Source: Ilyonectria destructans
Taxonomy: Eukaryota; Ascomycota; Sordariomycetes; Hypocreales; Nectriaceae
Direction: 5' to 3'
Length of the DNA: 64,000 nucleotides
NCBI GenBank assembly: GCA_020740775.1
Contig: JAHEWK010000010.1
Coordinates: 1,116,001 to 1,180,000, forward strand
The stretch's first letter is position 1. Each line of letters opens with the position of its first letter. The position numbers were made by a program, and so were the translations under genes. Below are positions 44,572-55,522 of the stretch, in pieces. The notes under the pieces were generated by a model, which was not told the origin of the DNA, did no database searches, and saw nothing but the letters and a program-made list of their open reading frames with translations.

Positions 44572-45225
44572 ATGTTCTCGTTTCTCCGCGCCAGTGATCC
44601 GGTGCGCACCAACAATGCGGCCAACAATCCCATCCTCTACGAAAAGGGCCGCTCGTCAGTCACATTCCGAGCGCCGGGTTCGGACTTCATCATGACGCAC
44701 CGGATTCCACCCACGGTGGCTGAACATGGCTTGTCGATTGTTGCGCCGCCCCATCATTACCACATCTACCAGGACGAATATTTCCGTCTGCAGTCGGGCA
44801 TCGGCAACTTCTACCGCGGCTTCGACACGGAGCCCTTCGCCGTCCTGTCCGACAGGCCGGACGGGCAGCGCACAGCATCGGTAAAGGCGGGCGAGTTTCA
44901 CAAGTTTGAAAACGCCAGCCAGACTGAAGATCTGGTTGTCGATATCCACCTCACGCCCGAGTCCTACGAGAGCGAGCAGCGCTTCTTCCGCAACTTCTTC
45001 GGCTACCTGGACGACTGCCGCAATGCCAACAGGGCGCCCAACGTGTTCCAGCTTCTCGTGATGCTCGATTCCGCCGACACCCCGGTCGCAGTGCCCATGC
45101 CCTGGGACTGGCTCGCTCGTCTGGCTAGCCGGATTGTGACGACTGGCGGAGCGTTGGTTGGTAGCTGGGTTCTTGGATTCAAGTCGAGCTACCCGGAGTA
45201 CTACGAAGATACCAAGTCCAAGTGA
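44572..45225 (+). CDS. Cupin-like protein, intronless
   Basis: The ATG at 44572 gives 217 residues. PPHHYHIYQDEYFRLQSG is a cupin first motif (HHYH with the later E), and VKAGEFHKFENASQTEDLVV gives the second motif with its single His. This is the metal-binding pattern. The C-terminus has a hydrophobic stretch (LASRIVTTGGALVGSWVLGF) that might touch a membrane. Related fungal cupins occur as accessory isomerases, dioxygenases or cyclases in metabolite clusters. It follows the monooxygenase on the same strand and shares a promoter motif variant, so it may act on the same compound. Confidence 0.75.
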   Translation: MFSFLRASDPVRTNNAANNPILYEKGRSSVTFRAPGSDFIMTHRIPPTVAEHGLSIVAPPHHYHIYQDEYFRLQSGIGNFYRGFDTEPFAVLSDRPDGQRTASVKAGEFHKFENASQTEDLVVDIHLTPESYESEQRFFRNFFGYLDDCRNANRAPNVFQLLVMLDSADTPVAVPMPWDWLARLASRIVTTGGALVGSWVLGFKSSYPEYYEDTKSK

Positions 45226-45683
45226 TACGGGCCAAAGGAGATGGCCTAGCGTGAGTGGTGGCCGATAGGCATTGGAATGCGGAGGTGTCATACAGGGGGA
45301 AGTAATTGGAATAGTTGGTTACTTCAGTTGGGCGACGCAGTTGGGCGATTCATTCGGGCGATTCATTCGGGCGATGATCTGATGGCCGATGACGGGCGAT
45401 GCGGGGCGGGTGATACGCACTCCCGGTTGGCGGCAATTCGGAAATGTAACAGGCGGAAAGGTAGCAGGGCACAGATTAATTGAATGCAGGCAGACTCTCA
45501 TCATATTAACCAATGATTATTCCATCACCAGCTGGTGCACATACTTCGGTCAAGTCTCAGACAAAACGGGTCTTGCCTCAGTTGCCATCGCCCGCTAAAA
45601 CATTCCCACGTCATCGACAGTAGCCCAAGCTCCTCCTCTTTCAAAACCTCCACACCAAGCCAATTCTCAATTTCACGCCCATC
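45226..45683. promoter_or_regulatory. Formamidase promoter with clustered GGGCGAT motifs
   Basis: Within 71 bp the motif occurs at 45330 (GGGCGAC), 45343, 45356, 45369 and 45394 (GGGCGAT). Part of this is a 13-bp tandem repeat (GCGATTCATTCGG). A reverse copy, ATCGCCCG, is at 45587-45594, 90 bp before the start codon. Confidence 0.55.
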
Positions 45684-46700
45684 ATGTCCGCATCCGCCTG
45701 GGCCTCTATCCCTTGGTCATCGGTGCCCGGTCCTGTCGATGCGGATGGAGAACCAGCCACCATCGGCTGGCAGAAGCGCCGTGTACCATACACACTAAAC
45801 GGCACATACTTGCAGACGCTGGACGTATGGATCCCAAACTCCGAGCAGCAGACGTCGTCTCCTTCGTCTGCGACAACCTCGAATCCCTCGCAAACAGGCC
45901 CTTGGGTCGTGTATATCCACGGAGGTGCTTGGCGTGATCCCCTCGTGAATTCATCCTCGTTCGAGCAGGCGGCAACCAACCTGCTACGCAGCGCCTCCAC
46001 AGCTGGCGGAATGTCCTTCGCTGGGATTGTATCACTCAACTACCGTCTCTCACCTCACCCTAACCATCCCACCGACCCGGCGCCTCCCAAGGACCCCAAC
46101 GCTTCTTTGGATGCTGCTCGCACCGTTCACCATCCCGACCATATCCTCGATGCCCTCACCGCGCTGGTCTTCCTGCAAGGTCTTGGAGTAGCTAACGATT
46201 ACATATTGGCGGGCCACAGTTGCGGCGCCACCATGGCTTTCCAGGTTGCCATGAACCCGTCTCGCTGGGGGCTGAGCGCTGGCGAAGCCCCAAAGAAACC
46301 ACGAGTCGTGGTAGGGCTTAACGGGCTCTACGATCTCGCAGCGTTTATGAAGAAGCCTGACGAGTCCCATCTCAAGCTGGTTTCGGTCTACGATTCATTC
46401 ACTCGTGGGGCGTTCGGCGATGATGAGAACACTTGGGCGGCTATATGCCCAACGGTGGTGGAAGATTGGAAGTCAGAGTGGCCGGAAGGCGAGCGAATCG
46501 TGCTTGTACAAAGCCCGAGTGACAGTCTCGTGCCGTATTCACAGCTTCAATTGATGAGGCAGCACTTGGAGCAGTCAGCTGGGGGAATCAAGGTAGATGA
46601 GCTTGGAGCAAGTGGTGATCATAATGAGCTCTGGCAGCGTGGGGACGAGCTGTCAGACATTCTGAAGCAAGTTGTCCTGGATTGGAAGCCGAGGACTTAG
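45684..46700 (+). CDS. BNA7: Kynurenine formamidase, alpha/beta-hydrolase (Bna7 type)
   Basis: An intronless gene of 338 residues. YIHGGAWRDP is the oxyanion-hole signature of fungal arylformamidases. GHSCGATMAFQVAM carries the Ser nucleophile. SPSDSLVPYSQ supplies the Asp and GASGDHNELWQRGD the His. NYRLSPHPNHPTDPAPP is also typical. The enzyme hydrolyses N-formylkynurenine to kynurenine and formate in cytosolic tryptophan degradation and NAD synthesis. No other kynurenine-pathway gene is nearby. It could be the housekeeping copy, or a paralogue recruited by the surrounding metabolic genes, with which it shares a promoter motif. Confidence 0.9.
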   Translation: MSASAWASIPWSSVPGPVDADGEPATIGWQKRRVPYTLNGTYLQTLDVWIPNSEQQTSSPSSATTSNPSQTGPWVVYIHGGAWRDPLVNSSSFEQAATNLLRSASTAGGMSFAGIVSLNYRLSPHPNHPTDPAPPKDPNASLDAARTVHHPDHILDALTALVFLQGLGVANDYILAGHSCGATMAFQVAMNPSRWGLSAGEAPKKPRVVVGLNGLYDLAAFMKKPDESHLKLVSVYDSFTRGAFGDDENTWAAICPTVVEDWKSEWPEGERIVLVQSPSDSLVPYSQLQLMRQHLEQSAGGIKVDELGASGDHNELWQRGDELSDILKQVVLDWKPRT

Positions 46701-47225
46701 ATGGATCTGTAGGAGATCGGGTTTCCGGCTAGACAGATTGCGAGAATGTTTGGTGATTGGCGAATTGGATGGTCCCCGAATACCTGTGATCATCTTCATA
46801 CCATCGTCCGTCTACATGATCCAGACCACTAGCCATCTCAGCATTATCCAGCGTCAACACAACTAATAGTAAATTCGCGCTCTAATCTTACAACTTTAGT
46901 TGTTTCTCAATCCATTGACGGTGTAGTCGATACAGGTGTCCAACCACTGCGATACGTTATCGCCCCAACACCAACCAAGAGACGCCATGTTCAGATAAAG
47001 GCGATCCAGAATTATCAACCCTTGCACGCCAGATCACAAATTAGACTAGTCTTCCACCTTGGCGTCGGATATTGTCTCCCCCCTGCCGACGATAAGCCTC
47101 GATGTAGTCTGGGGTACTGTACGTAGAATCTTGATAGGCGATTAAATACCCGACGCTTCTTCATTTCCAGTCCCCGCGTTGCCGTTCGGCGACAATTCGG
47201 TCACCATCTAGCCATCACATCCGCC
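46701..47225. promoter_or_regulatory. Promoter of the frameshifted regulator
   Basis: TTATCGCCCC at 46957-46966 contains a reverse GGGCGAT and shares TTATCGCCC with the transesterase promoter at 38578. No gene is visible. Confidence 0.35.
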
Positions 47226-49785
47226 ATGTATCCGTCAGGACAAGCCGACAAGCCGCAATCCCGGCCGTACCGCTCAAAACGACATCGTCCTTGTGATGTT
47301 TGCCGTCGCCGCAAGCATGGCTGCTTCGTCAACAAAGAGCTCCCGTGCAGTGCCTGTCGCAACCTGGGCATCCAATGCACCTTCAACGATGCACCCAGGA
47401 CGCGTAGAAATGTCCACCATCGATCGCGGCCATTCTCTCCGCCGTCAACTACGTCATTGCGCTCGACAGATCCTCCTACAGAAACGGATGCCGTGGTAGA
47501 GGTCGTTACCGAGGACGGCGTTGATTCCGGCCAAATCATGGATCCAGATGATGCTCCTCTGTCTCTCAGCATCGATGGCGCCGCGAGTTTTACACTTGAG
47601 GACGTTTCTGGTCCGTCTGATCTACTGGCCCCGCCCCCAGTCCATCACGACTTCTGGCTGCCCGCCTCTTCGCTCCTAGACCCGAGTCTCGGGCTTTTCC
47701 CTCCATTATCCGACGAAGTCATTGGCATGAGTAGCAACCAGCATCAGCATCAGCATCTCCCTCCCGAGTTCACTCCCAATCTGTCTGCCCTTGCTCAGCT
47801 CGCCCAGGATCCGACCTGGACTCAGCAACGGCCCCGTCTGGACCGAGGCAACCGATTCCAAGAAACGCCAAACCGTTCCGTCCCAGAACAACAGGCTCGT
47901 CCATTGAGCGACTCCGGTTCTGGTACTGTTGCTCAGTATTCGGTTCTCGCTGGTGAAGTGGATCCGTATTTGCTGCGACACATGCGGTTCAAAGATGAGG
48001 GCACTTGCAACTTTGGCCAGTTTCAGTTTCGTTGTTTAGCTGACGAGCTGGATCCCGACGAGACGCAGCAGTTACAACGCCGCATTCCCGTTCAGTTCCT
48101 CATCTCTAATAGTCTGCAACCTGACATCAACGCTGAAGAAAAGACTTCCCTTTCTAATTTGATCCATCCAGAGCTGGGAGTACGGCTCGTTGGCCTGTAA
48201 GTTTGGTCCGGTTCTATCGCATCCCCACGACTTCTGGCTTGCTATACACCGCCCTCCTACACTCGGTGCTAATTTCAGTTTTAGATTTCTACGCTATGTC
48301 TTCCCCAGTCTTCCTGTACTATCTCGGAGCGGCTTACAAGTCAAGCCGGAGACGTTGATTCCTCCAACCACCGCCTTGGAAAGCCTGCACCCATGCCTGC
48401 TGGCGGCGATATACGCCATAGCCGGCATATATAGCCGCTATGATCCAGTCTTGTGTGTTACACAGGCTGACAAAGTATTCCCCACGGCAGCTTTATGGCG
48501 ATTGTCGCACCAGAGCATCCTGCGAGAGATGCACACTTCAAAGCTACATGTGCTGCAGGCCATTCTCATATACATCCAGAGGGCAGTGGACGACACCACT
48601 GCCACTACGACGGATACTCCTGGGGACTGGCCGCTTCTGGGAGCGGCCGTAAATCTTGCAAAACACTTGGGTCTGCATCTTGAGCATGGGAAAGGAGACT
48701 ACGCCGCCGGTTGTGGTGGATCGTATGCTCCGAGTCTACTTTCCGTGGCATCCTGAGAGGTCTCCCGCGATTGATCCATGCCGATGATTGGGATGTCAGT
48801 CCTCTTAGTGAAACTGACTATGAGATTGACAGTCTGCTGTGTCCTTCAGAAGATACCACGCAACACAATCCCGCCGTCCCAGGTCCCTGTCCATATTGTC
48901 ACCTGGGCTACGACTTTAGATATCTAGCAAGCTTGTCTGTCATTGCCTACGACATCAACCAGTCACTGTATACCGTGGCTGCCGCCAAAAGGCTTGCTCA
49001 TGACTTTCCGGCCACCTTGACAGCAGCAGAGCCACTTCTGGAGAAGCTCGATGAGTGGAAACGCGGTCTCCCGACGCAACTTTCTCCCTATAATAAATGT
49101 GACGTAGATAGTCGTCCATACTTCCACTCTGGATCCGCCGCCCATCTCAAGTTGGCATTCCTTACCCTTGAGGTCTTGGTCTACCGTGCCCTGATGCGCC
49201 CCTTGGACAACCTGGCCAGTCCCCAGGCCGATATTAGAGAAACATGGATATCATCCGGAGGCGATAGTCATCGCTGGATGCGCGATGGGGGAGCGGACAT
49301 ATTGGAGGGCGACATGGCTGAAATCGGCGACAAAATCCGAGGTTCCATTGATCTCGCCAGGCGTGCGCTCACGTTCACACAAGAACTGAGTTCTTATGAC
49401 CGGAACAGTTTTGCATACTCTTGTAAGTTAACGCCATCCTTAATGTTTCCCTGTCACAGCACACTAATAAACATCCTTTACTCTAGGGGCGAGTGCATGC
49501 TTTGCTACCATCTCCAACTTCATCCTGCTCCTGTTAGTGCAAGCCCCAACGTCTAAGGTGGCCAGCGAATTACTTGCCATACTTGTCCGATGGATAATGA
49601 TACTACGTGATCAATCGGTCACATTCGCCTTCATACGGCTGGGTCTGCTGAGGTTAGACTCTGTCTTATGGGTTGGACTGGAGAATTCATTTAGGTTCCC
49701 AGCCCATGTCAAGCAGGCTCTACAGAATGACCCTTTATCAAGCAATATTCCCAATCGGACGAATCAAGGTCGCGCCCATAAATGA
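47226..49785 (+). pseudogene. Zn(II)2Cys6 transcription factor gene with an internal frameshift
   Basis: The ATG at 47226 leads to a full zinc cluster, C-DV-C-RRRKHG-C-FVNKELP-C-SA-C-RNLGIQ-C, then a Ser/Pro linker with a QHQHQHQH-like stretch. One intron (about 48197-48283) joins LVGL to FLRYVFPSLPVL. The middle homology region reads well to AVNLAKHLGLHLE (about 48683), then shifts frame: the continuation WERRLRRRLWW lies in another frame directly after a TGA. Roughly eight family residues are missing at the joint, so a small non-triplet deletion is likely. A last intron at about 49433-49490 joins FAYS to WASACFATISNFILLLL. Unless this is a sequence error, the protein is truncated after its DNA-binding part. 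Confidence 0.75.
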
Positions 49786-49992
49786 CTATCCTTTCGGCAT
49801 ATACTTTTCCAATGAGAATGAGAATCTTTAGGCGCGTCTTTTATATACAATAGTTTTTAGCCTAATATTTAGTTTATACAAACAACGCTTCCATGCTAGT
49901 TGCGCGCAGTTGAGCACACGACATTCCACTCGTAGCCGGGCAATTCCAACAATCACACATATCTACCCTGCATTTCTAAGCCATTGCCCAGT

Positions 49993-50936
49993 CTACTTAC
50001 GGCCACTTAAGTCTTCCAACATGCCGTCGCTGGAGCTGAGAGAAGTCTCGTTTTCTGAAGGTCGCTTTCTTTCGAGATCCCCCACATACCAGATCAGGAA
50101 AATCGCCATGACAATAGCCATCAGAAGTGCATCAAAACAATAGAGAAAGACTTCGTGGGAAATCAAGTACCCCTTATTACCTTGGAGGTACTCAATAACT
50201 CGGAAGATGCTTCGGACGAGGATGATGGCGCTGGTCGCATACAGCACGACGAGATGTCGTTTCCACGGAATGTCGCCACGGGTTGCAATTTCCGTGGGTG
50301 CCTTGACAACTCGGTAGTTGAATAGGAGGGATGTGACGACAAAGAAACCGAAGACGCAAATTTGTACCCAAAGTCCCGCGATAATGAGCTTCTCGCCGAT
50401 GTTGTAAAAGTCGAGTGTCCCGGCTGATTGAATGCCACCTCCGCCGGCTTGCAAGGTGAAGGAGAAGATGTCGCCGGTGACGAAAACCCTGGTGACCCAA
50501 GCCACAGGGATAAGAGACAGGTGTTCAGCGCCGAGGGCTCGAATCAAACGGCCGAGGATCATGTAAATGGAGGCAGCGTAGAGGGCAGGGGCGACGAGGA
50601 TGAGGATGGCTTGAATGACGAAGCCGCCGATGGAATCCTGGTCAAAGTGCGACCATATTCGACCGCAGTAACCGACAGTTTGGACTGGAGACAGTAGTGT
50701 TAGTGCAAGCCATGGCAAAGGAGCAAGAGGAAGGCCGGGATGGCTGTCGTACAAATACCACCAACTGTGAAGACGACGAAATAGTATGCTCGGGCACGGT
50801 GAAGCCGCCATACATGCGCAACGGTAAGGAAGCCAAAAACAACGGCGGCCACGATCGCAGTAGCCAGAGATGGAGTGTAGCGATACAGCTTAAAATCGAA
50901 AGCTTCCGATGAATCGGCTCCTGATGAGGCTGCCAT
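49993..50936 (-). CDS. RTA1-like lipid-translocating exporter family protein
   Basis: Two exons (50936-50759, 50684-49993) give 289 residues. Seven membrane segments are visible, including SLATAIVAAVVFGFLTVAHV, FVIQAILILVAPALYAASIY and LLMAIVMAIFLIWYVGDLER. The family markers VGYCGRIWSHF, APALYAASIYMILGRLI and FVTGDIFSFTLQAGGGGI are present. RTA1 proteins sit in the plasma membrane and are linked to 7-aminocholesterol resistance and sphingoid-base export. The C-terminal tail is Ser-rich and acidic. It may contribute to efflux in this metabolic region. Confidence 0.92.
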
Positions 50937-51753
50937 GGCTGGGCTAGGTGGTGTTGCTTGGGCGAAGGATGACGGGCCGGAGTTGACTTGTTGAGCAGCA
51001 GATATTAAAAGAGGGTGGATCCCCTGGGTTTAAATAGCTCCATTCACATTTTCTATAATCGTCATTTCATTCCGGACTCGTCGTTCTCCGTGGCTGCGAC
51101 TCGCATTCTTCGCGTTACTCGTATAATTTCCGAGGTGTTATTGTGGGTCGTCCAATCGCCACCGGCAATGCCGAGGCCAAGCCAACTTGTTGGGATGTCA
51201 GGGGCTCGAGAGTGGCAAGCTCTTCGATAGAAGCAAATTTTAATATCAAAAGATAATAGTGCTTGTGAGTTCCAGTGCACTTGTCAATAGCGTCACACTC
51301 GTTTGAGGGATCCACAGCAACTCACTCCATCTAGAGCAACACAACGATACTACTGAATTGTATGAAGAAATCAATCGAGCAAAAACAGCAGCCAAGACAA
51401 TGATTATTCGCTAACAGCAGGCATTAATAAAGATGGCCAGGTAAAATAGCGATGCAATCATAGTTCTTGAATATTACCTCTACTGAGGAACTTCAATCAG
51501 AAAGCGCATTGGATGAATCCGACTGGCTTCGGCCATTCTAATACTCCCTCGCGACTCTAACTCTTCATGAGGTAGCTTATTTTAGTACATTATCATACGA
51601 AAAACATATACAAAGGGAAGGCAATTTTTCCCCACGTTGAGTCACATGATATTCTCGCTTGCGACTATCATGCGTTCCCCTCCCTTGGAGATGGTCATCC
51701 CTACAACCATGATAACCAATATCATTATGCATTTAGACGTGTTTTCCTACTTC
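50937..51753. other. Intergenic, no gene seen
   Basis: This is the RTA1 promoter at the left and the 3' flank of the second cupin gene at the right. A GGGCGAA string near 50970 is a weak variant of the regional motif. Nothing else is supported. Confidence 0.4.
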
Positions 51754-52143
51754 TCAGCCCTTCTTGCCATACTCCTCATCTGAAACCTCATCATGCCAAA
51801 TTGTCTTGCCGATCCCAATCACCAAATGTGTCATGAGACATCCATCGTCCGCCCCATGCCAGTGAGTCGTTCCTGGTGGCGCCCAAACCACATCACCAGC
51901 TTCAATCCGCTTTGGCACCCCTCCTTTGTCGCAAACCCAGCCAAAGCCAGTTAACACTCTCAGCATCTGTCCTTCTTCGTGGGTGTGCCAGTATGTTCTC
52001 GCACAGGGCGTGAATGTGACGTTGGCGATGGCTGCTTTTGTGTCGTGATGAATCAAGTCGAGATAAACATCGCCGGTGAAAGTCTGAGTGACTTTTGTTG
52101 TGCTCTGTGAGCTTTGCGAAGCTTTGAAGACCTCTGAAGGCAT
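51754..52143 (-). CDS. Small cupin-domain protein
   Basis: From the ATG at 52143 (MPSEVFKASQ) the protein has 129 residues. In-frame upstream codons to 52287 exist, but 52143 fits the family length. YWHTHEEGQMLRVLTGFGWV is cupin motif 1 (H-x-H and the later E/Q). RIEAGDVVWAPPGTTHWHGA is motif 2 with its His. Such single-domain cupins include mandelonitrile-lyase-like and carboxymuconolactone-associated proteins, often with Mn or Fe. It diverges from the aldo-keto reductase and shares its repeated-element promoter, so the two may act together. Confidence 0.85.
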   Translation of the reverse strand: MPSEVFKASQSSQSTTKVTQTFTGDVYLDLIHHDTKAAIANVTFTPCARTYWHTHEEGQMLRVLTGFGWVCDKGGVPKRIEAGDVVWAPPGTTHWHGADDGCLMTHLVIGIGKTIWHDEVSDEEYGKKG

Positions 52144-53105
52144 TTTGATTAGATTCGGGTGCGGAAAATGGTATCCTGCCAATGTTGATGCAAAGGGAGT
52201 GATTCGTGTCGGTTTAAATTCTGCAATTAATTGCTGCTTTTTCAATGTCGGGTTTGCGATTCCTATCTCCGGGTCAGCAACTTGCATTAGCCTGAACCTA
52301 GGCCCCCTAGCAGTGTGGAGAAGGATAATATAGTCGCAAGTATGGCTACGTGGGACGCAAGATAAAACCAGGTCATCTGAGATAACCCGGTGTTTAACAA
52401 TGACTCGTCATGTCCGGCATCACCTCCAATGATGGATCGGCCCTGATGCTTAAATGAATTGGTTGATTAACTTGAAGTATCTCAGCGATTAACCCACGTC
52501 AGAGCAGAGGGGGATTCAATTCGGGCTTGCAGAAGTTAACAGGCCATGCGCATACCTCACGTAAACTTGTTCTTTCAAATGGTAGTACGCGCGTTGCTTC
52601 TTCTAGTTGCTAAAACCTAAAGACTCTAGGATAGTCGGATGTAGTCCGTATTCCACTCGTCACAGAACGGCCAACAGAAAGGGTCGGCACTTGACTGGTG
52701 TCAGCAGGTTACATACAGTCCGACTCAGTGTTTCCATCCAATGTACGGAGTATTGGCCGAGAATCGTTGGATGAACAAAGCCGCATTTTCATACGCCCCG
52801 CACCCGGTCAGCAGGTTGCATAGGCGCTACGGGCAAACTAAACCGCGATAGAAGGCGACGGGTGGGTAAGAGTGGAGATACATTCCATGATAGGATCCTA
52901 CCGTTAGGTTTTGGCCATTTTCCCGACCACGTTGTCAGCAGGTTGCACATGTTGGGGAATCAACAAGGCCAGGGTTTTGGTGCGTAGAGGGCCCGATATG
53001 ACCTCACAGAGTATGGAACTACGAGTGAGCTTTTATTTAAGACCTTCCTTGGACTCCAAGGTCTTTATCCCAATATCACAGCGCTTTACTTGACACATCA
53101 CCAAA
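52144..53105. promoter_or_regulatory. Divergent cupin/aldo-keto reductase promoter with three copies of GTCAGCAGGTTRCA
   Basis: The element occurs at 52700-52713 (GTCAGCAGGTTACA), 52807-52820 (GTCAGCAGGTTGCA) and 52934-52947 (GTCAGCAGGTTGCA), all on the plus strand, 107 and 127 bp apart. No gene is visible. A TATA-like TTTATTTAAG lies near 53033. Confidence 0.6.
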
Positions 53106-54413
53106 ATGTCCATGTTCCAGCCTCCCCCGAAACCCAAGTTTTTACTCGGCTATCATCGAATTTTGTCACCCAATGCTGCAGTCAAGGTATCGCCCTTGTG
53201 CCTTGGCGGTATCAGCATAGGCAGTTCGTGGAGCTCTATCTTTGGGAAGAATGACGATCCTTACGAGCTGTTGGACGCATACTTCGCCCTCGGGGGAAAT
53301 TTCATTGATACCTCCAATATATACAACTCGGAAGACTCGGAAAAGCTGATCGGGAACTGGCTCGAGTTGCGCGGCACTAGAGATCAGATGGTCATCGCTA
53401 CCAAGTACACGGCTGGATTTCGCTCTTATAATCGAGAGAATGAACCTCTGCAGAGCAACTTTGTCGGAAACTCGGTCAAAAGCATGCATATTTCCGTGCG
53501 CGAAAGCCTAAAGAAGCTCAAGACTGACTACATCGATATTCTGTACGTTCATTGGTGGGACTTCGGCACCTCGGTCGAGGAAGTCATGCGTGGGTTGCAT
53601 GCCCACGCCATGGCGAAGGAAGTTCTGTATCTCGGGATATCAGATACGCCCGCTTGGGTTGTTGTCAAGGCAAACGCATGTGAGTGATGCATCCTGGGGT
53701 TTAATCTACCTTTGCTAACACCACTACTCGAGACGCTCGTGCCAATGGCCTCACTCCCTTCTCGGTGTACCAGGGCCGTTGGAATGCCGCATACCGCGAC
53801 ATGGAAGCCGAGCTTATCCCGATGTGTGAAGATCAGGGTATGGCCATTATGCCCTGGGCCGCTCTTGGAGGAGGACAGCTTCTTTCAGCTGAGCAGAGAG
53901 ACCAAGTGGCCCGAGATCCCGAGATACGGAAGGGTCACGAGGCTCCTCCGGATGTCGCAGTTTGCGATGCATTGGAGAAAATAGCAAAGGAGAAGAATAC
54001 AACTCTACAAGCCATCGTAAGTGCTGTGTTTTGCACATGCGTTACAATACTAATCAATGGCAGGCACTGGCTTACCTATTTCATCAATCGACTTATGTAT
54101 TCCCGATTGTCGGTGTGAACACGGTCGAACATGTTCGAGCTATGCCCGACGCTCTGCGGGTCAAGCTTACAAAGGAAGATGTAGACGCCATCCACGAAGC
54201 ATCTTCTTTCGATCCCGGGTTTCCAATGAGCTTCTTGTTTAGCTATTCAGACCCGCAGAAATATGATCTCGGGTTGACTCTGTCGCACAACCAACACATC
54301 CAAATGGCTGCTTGGGTTGATGCTCCACCAAAACCATTGGTAAGGCTCCAATCGGCATCACATCATGGGAATGAGCTAACTTCAAGAAGCCGTATCAACC
54401 GCATAGCGAGTGA
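53106..54413 (+). CDS. Aldo-keto reductase, AAD/NorB (aryl-alcohol dehydrogenase) type
   Basis: Exons 53106-53679, 53733-54016, 54064-54339 and 54387-54413 give 386 residues. The catalytic tetrad is readable: Asp in NFIDTSNIY, Tyr in the same motif, Lys in VIATKYT and His in ILYVHWWD. FSVYQGRWNAAYRDME and FPIVGVNTVEHVR (cofactor loop) are typical of the yeast Aad14/aflatoxin NorB branch. These enzymes reduce aromatic aldehydes or ketones with NADPH. The last exon encodes only KPYQPHSE and stop. Its partner gene is the divergent cupin. Confidence 0.92.
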
Positions 54414-54697
54414 GACATCCGCTATTACAACATACAACCTTCTTGCTACATCGGTTCATTACACGTTAGAAGTTTGAAGCAGTGTCAATAAACTCATGGA
54501 TAAAGGCATAATGTCATGTGGATTGTGAACCTAAGTGTCTGACGCTCAGTCTTCCTTCGCATTGCTCGAATCTCGTGAAAATCAGCCACTTCCCATCCCA
54601 GACAGGTGCGTATTTGATTCCCTAGATACCGATGGCTTCAGGCGAGACATGGGTTTATGCGCCCGAGCTTCTGGAGAGAATGGTAAATTTTTCAACA

Positions 54698-55522
54698 TCA
54701 TTCTTGTCGAGGGGCTAGAGCGATGCATGAAAACCGAATGTCGTCGCCTCCGGCTTTCTGCATCTCGATTACCCTCTTCAGTCCCAGCTGCAGAGCCTCT
54801 TCACTCAGGGCATCTTGTTCTTCAGTCAAAGCCCCCCTGCGGATGGGACCTTTCCTCGCACCCTCCAACTCCCACAAGTGACCATCTCGGCCTTTGACAA
54901 AGGCCACGAAATGCTGGCCAAGACCATCGTGCATATCATCGGTGAGCGGCGCTGTGTCACATTTGACAGCCACAGACTGGCTGGCCTCGTAGATGACATC
55001 AGACTCGTTGAGAAGATTTGCACGTTCCTTCATCTTGAGGGGGATCGCTTCCTCCCGAAACTTGGCGAGTTCACTGTCCGGGATGATCATCTTAGCCGGC
55101 ACGCCGTTGTAGACACAGTGAAGGAATCCAATGAGGCCACAACCAGCGATAATGGTTTGGTGAAACCACACGACGGGCTCGTCTGGGCCAACACCTTCAT
55201 ACCACTCTGTCGCCGCTTTCTCGGCTTCGCGTTCGCTCTCCCAGGCATCCGTCAAGGGGATGATGACCAACAGGGCATGAACAGGGCGCGGGACCATGGC
55301 CAAGAGGTCCGGGTCATCAAGCGAGTAGACATCGTAGAAGGCGAGGTCTTGAGAAAGTCCCAGCTTTTGGCCGAGCTCGTTCATGACTTCGGGGTTGTTT
55401 TCTGCAGCACGTCTCGGTTAGCTGTTGCCATTTGCCAAGGCGCGCTCTCTACAGGAGAGCCTACCAAGCATCGTAAACACCCTTGGCGACGTGCCAGACG
55501 ACGGCTGAGCTTCGTCTGCCAT
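54698..55522 (-). CDS. Ubiquitin carboxyl-terminal hydrolase, UCH (peptidase C12) family
   Basis: Two exons (55522-55465, 55401-54698) give 253 residues. The start MADEAQPSSG leads through the splice to LENNPEVMNELGQKLGL and YDVYSLDDPDLLAMVPRPVH, the family N-terminus. The active-site Cys lies in FHQTIIAGCGLIGFLH and the His in GQHFVAFVKG. Where most UCH enzymes have Asp (YELDG), this protein has Glu (LWELEGARKGP). The crossover loop region RKGPIRRGALTEEQD is present. It would remove small adducts from ubiquitin or process precursors in the cytosol. Confidence 0.9.
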
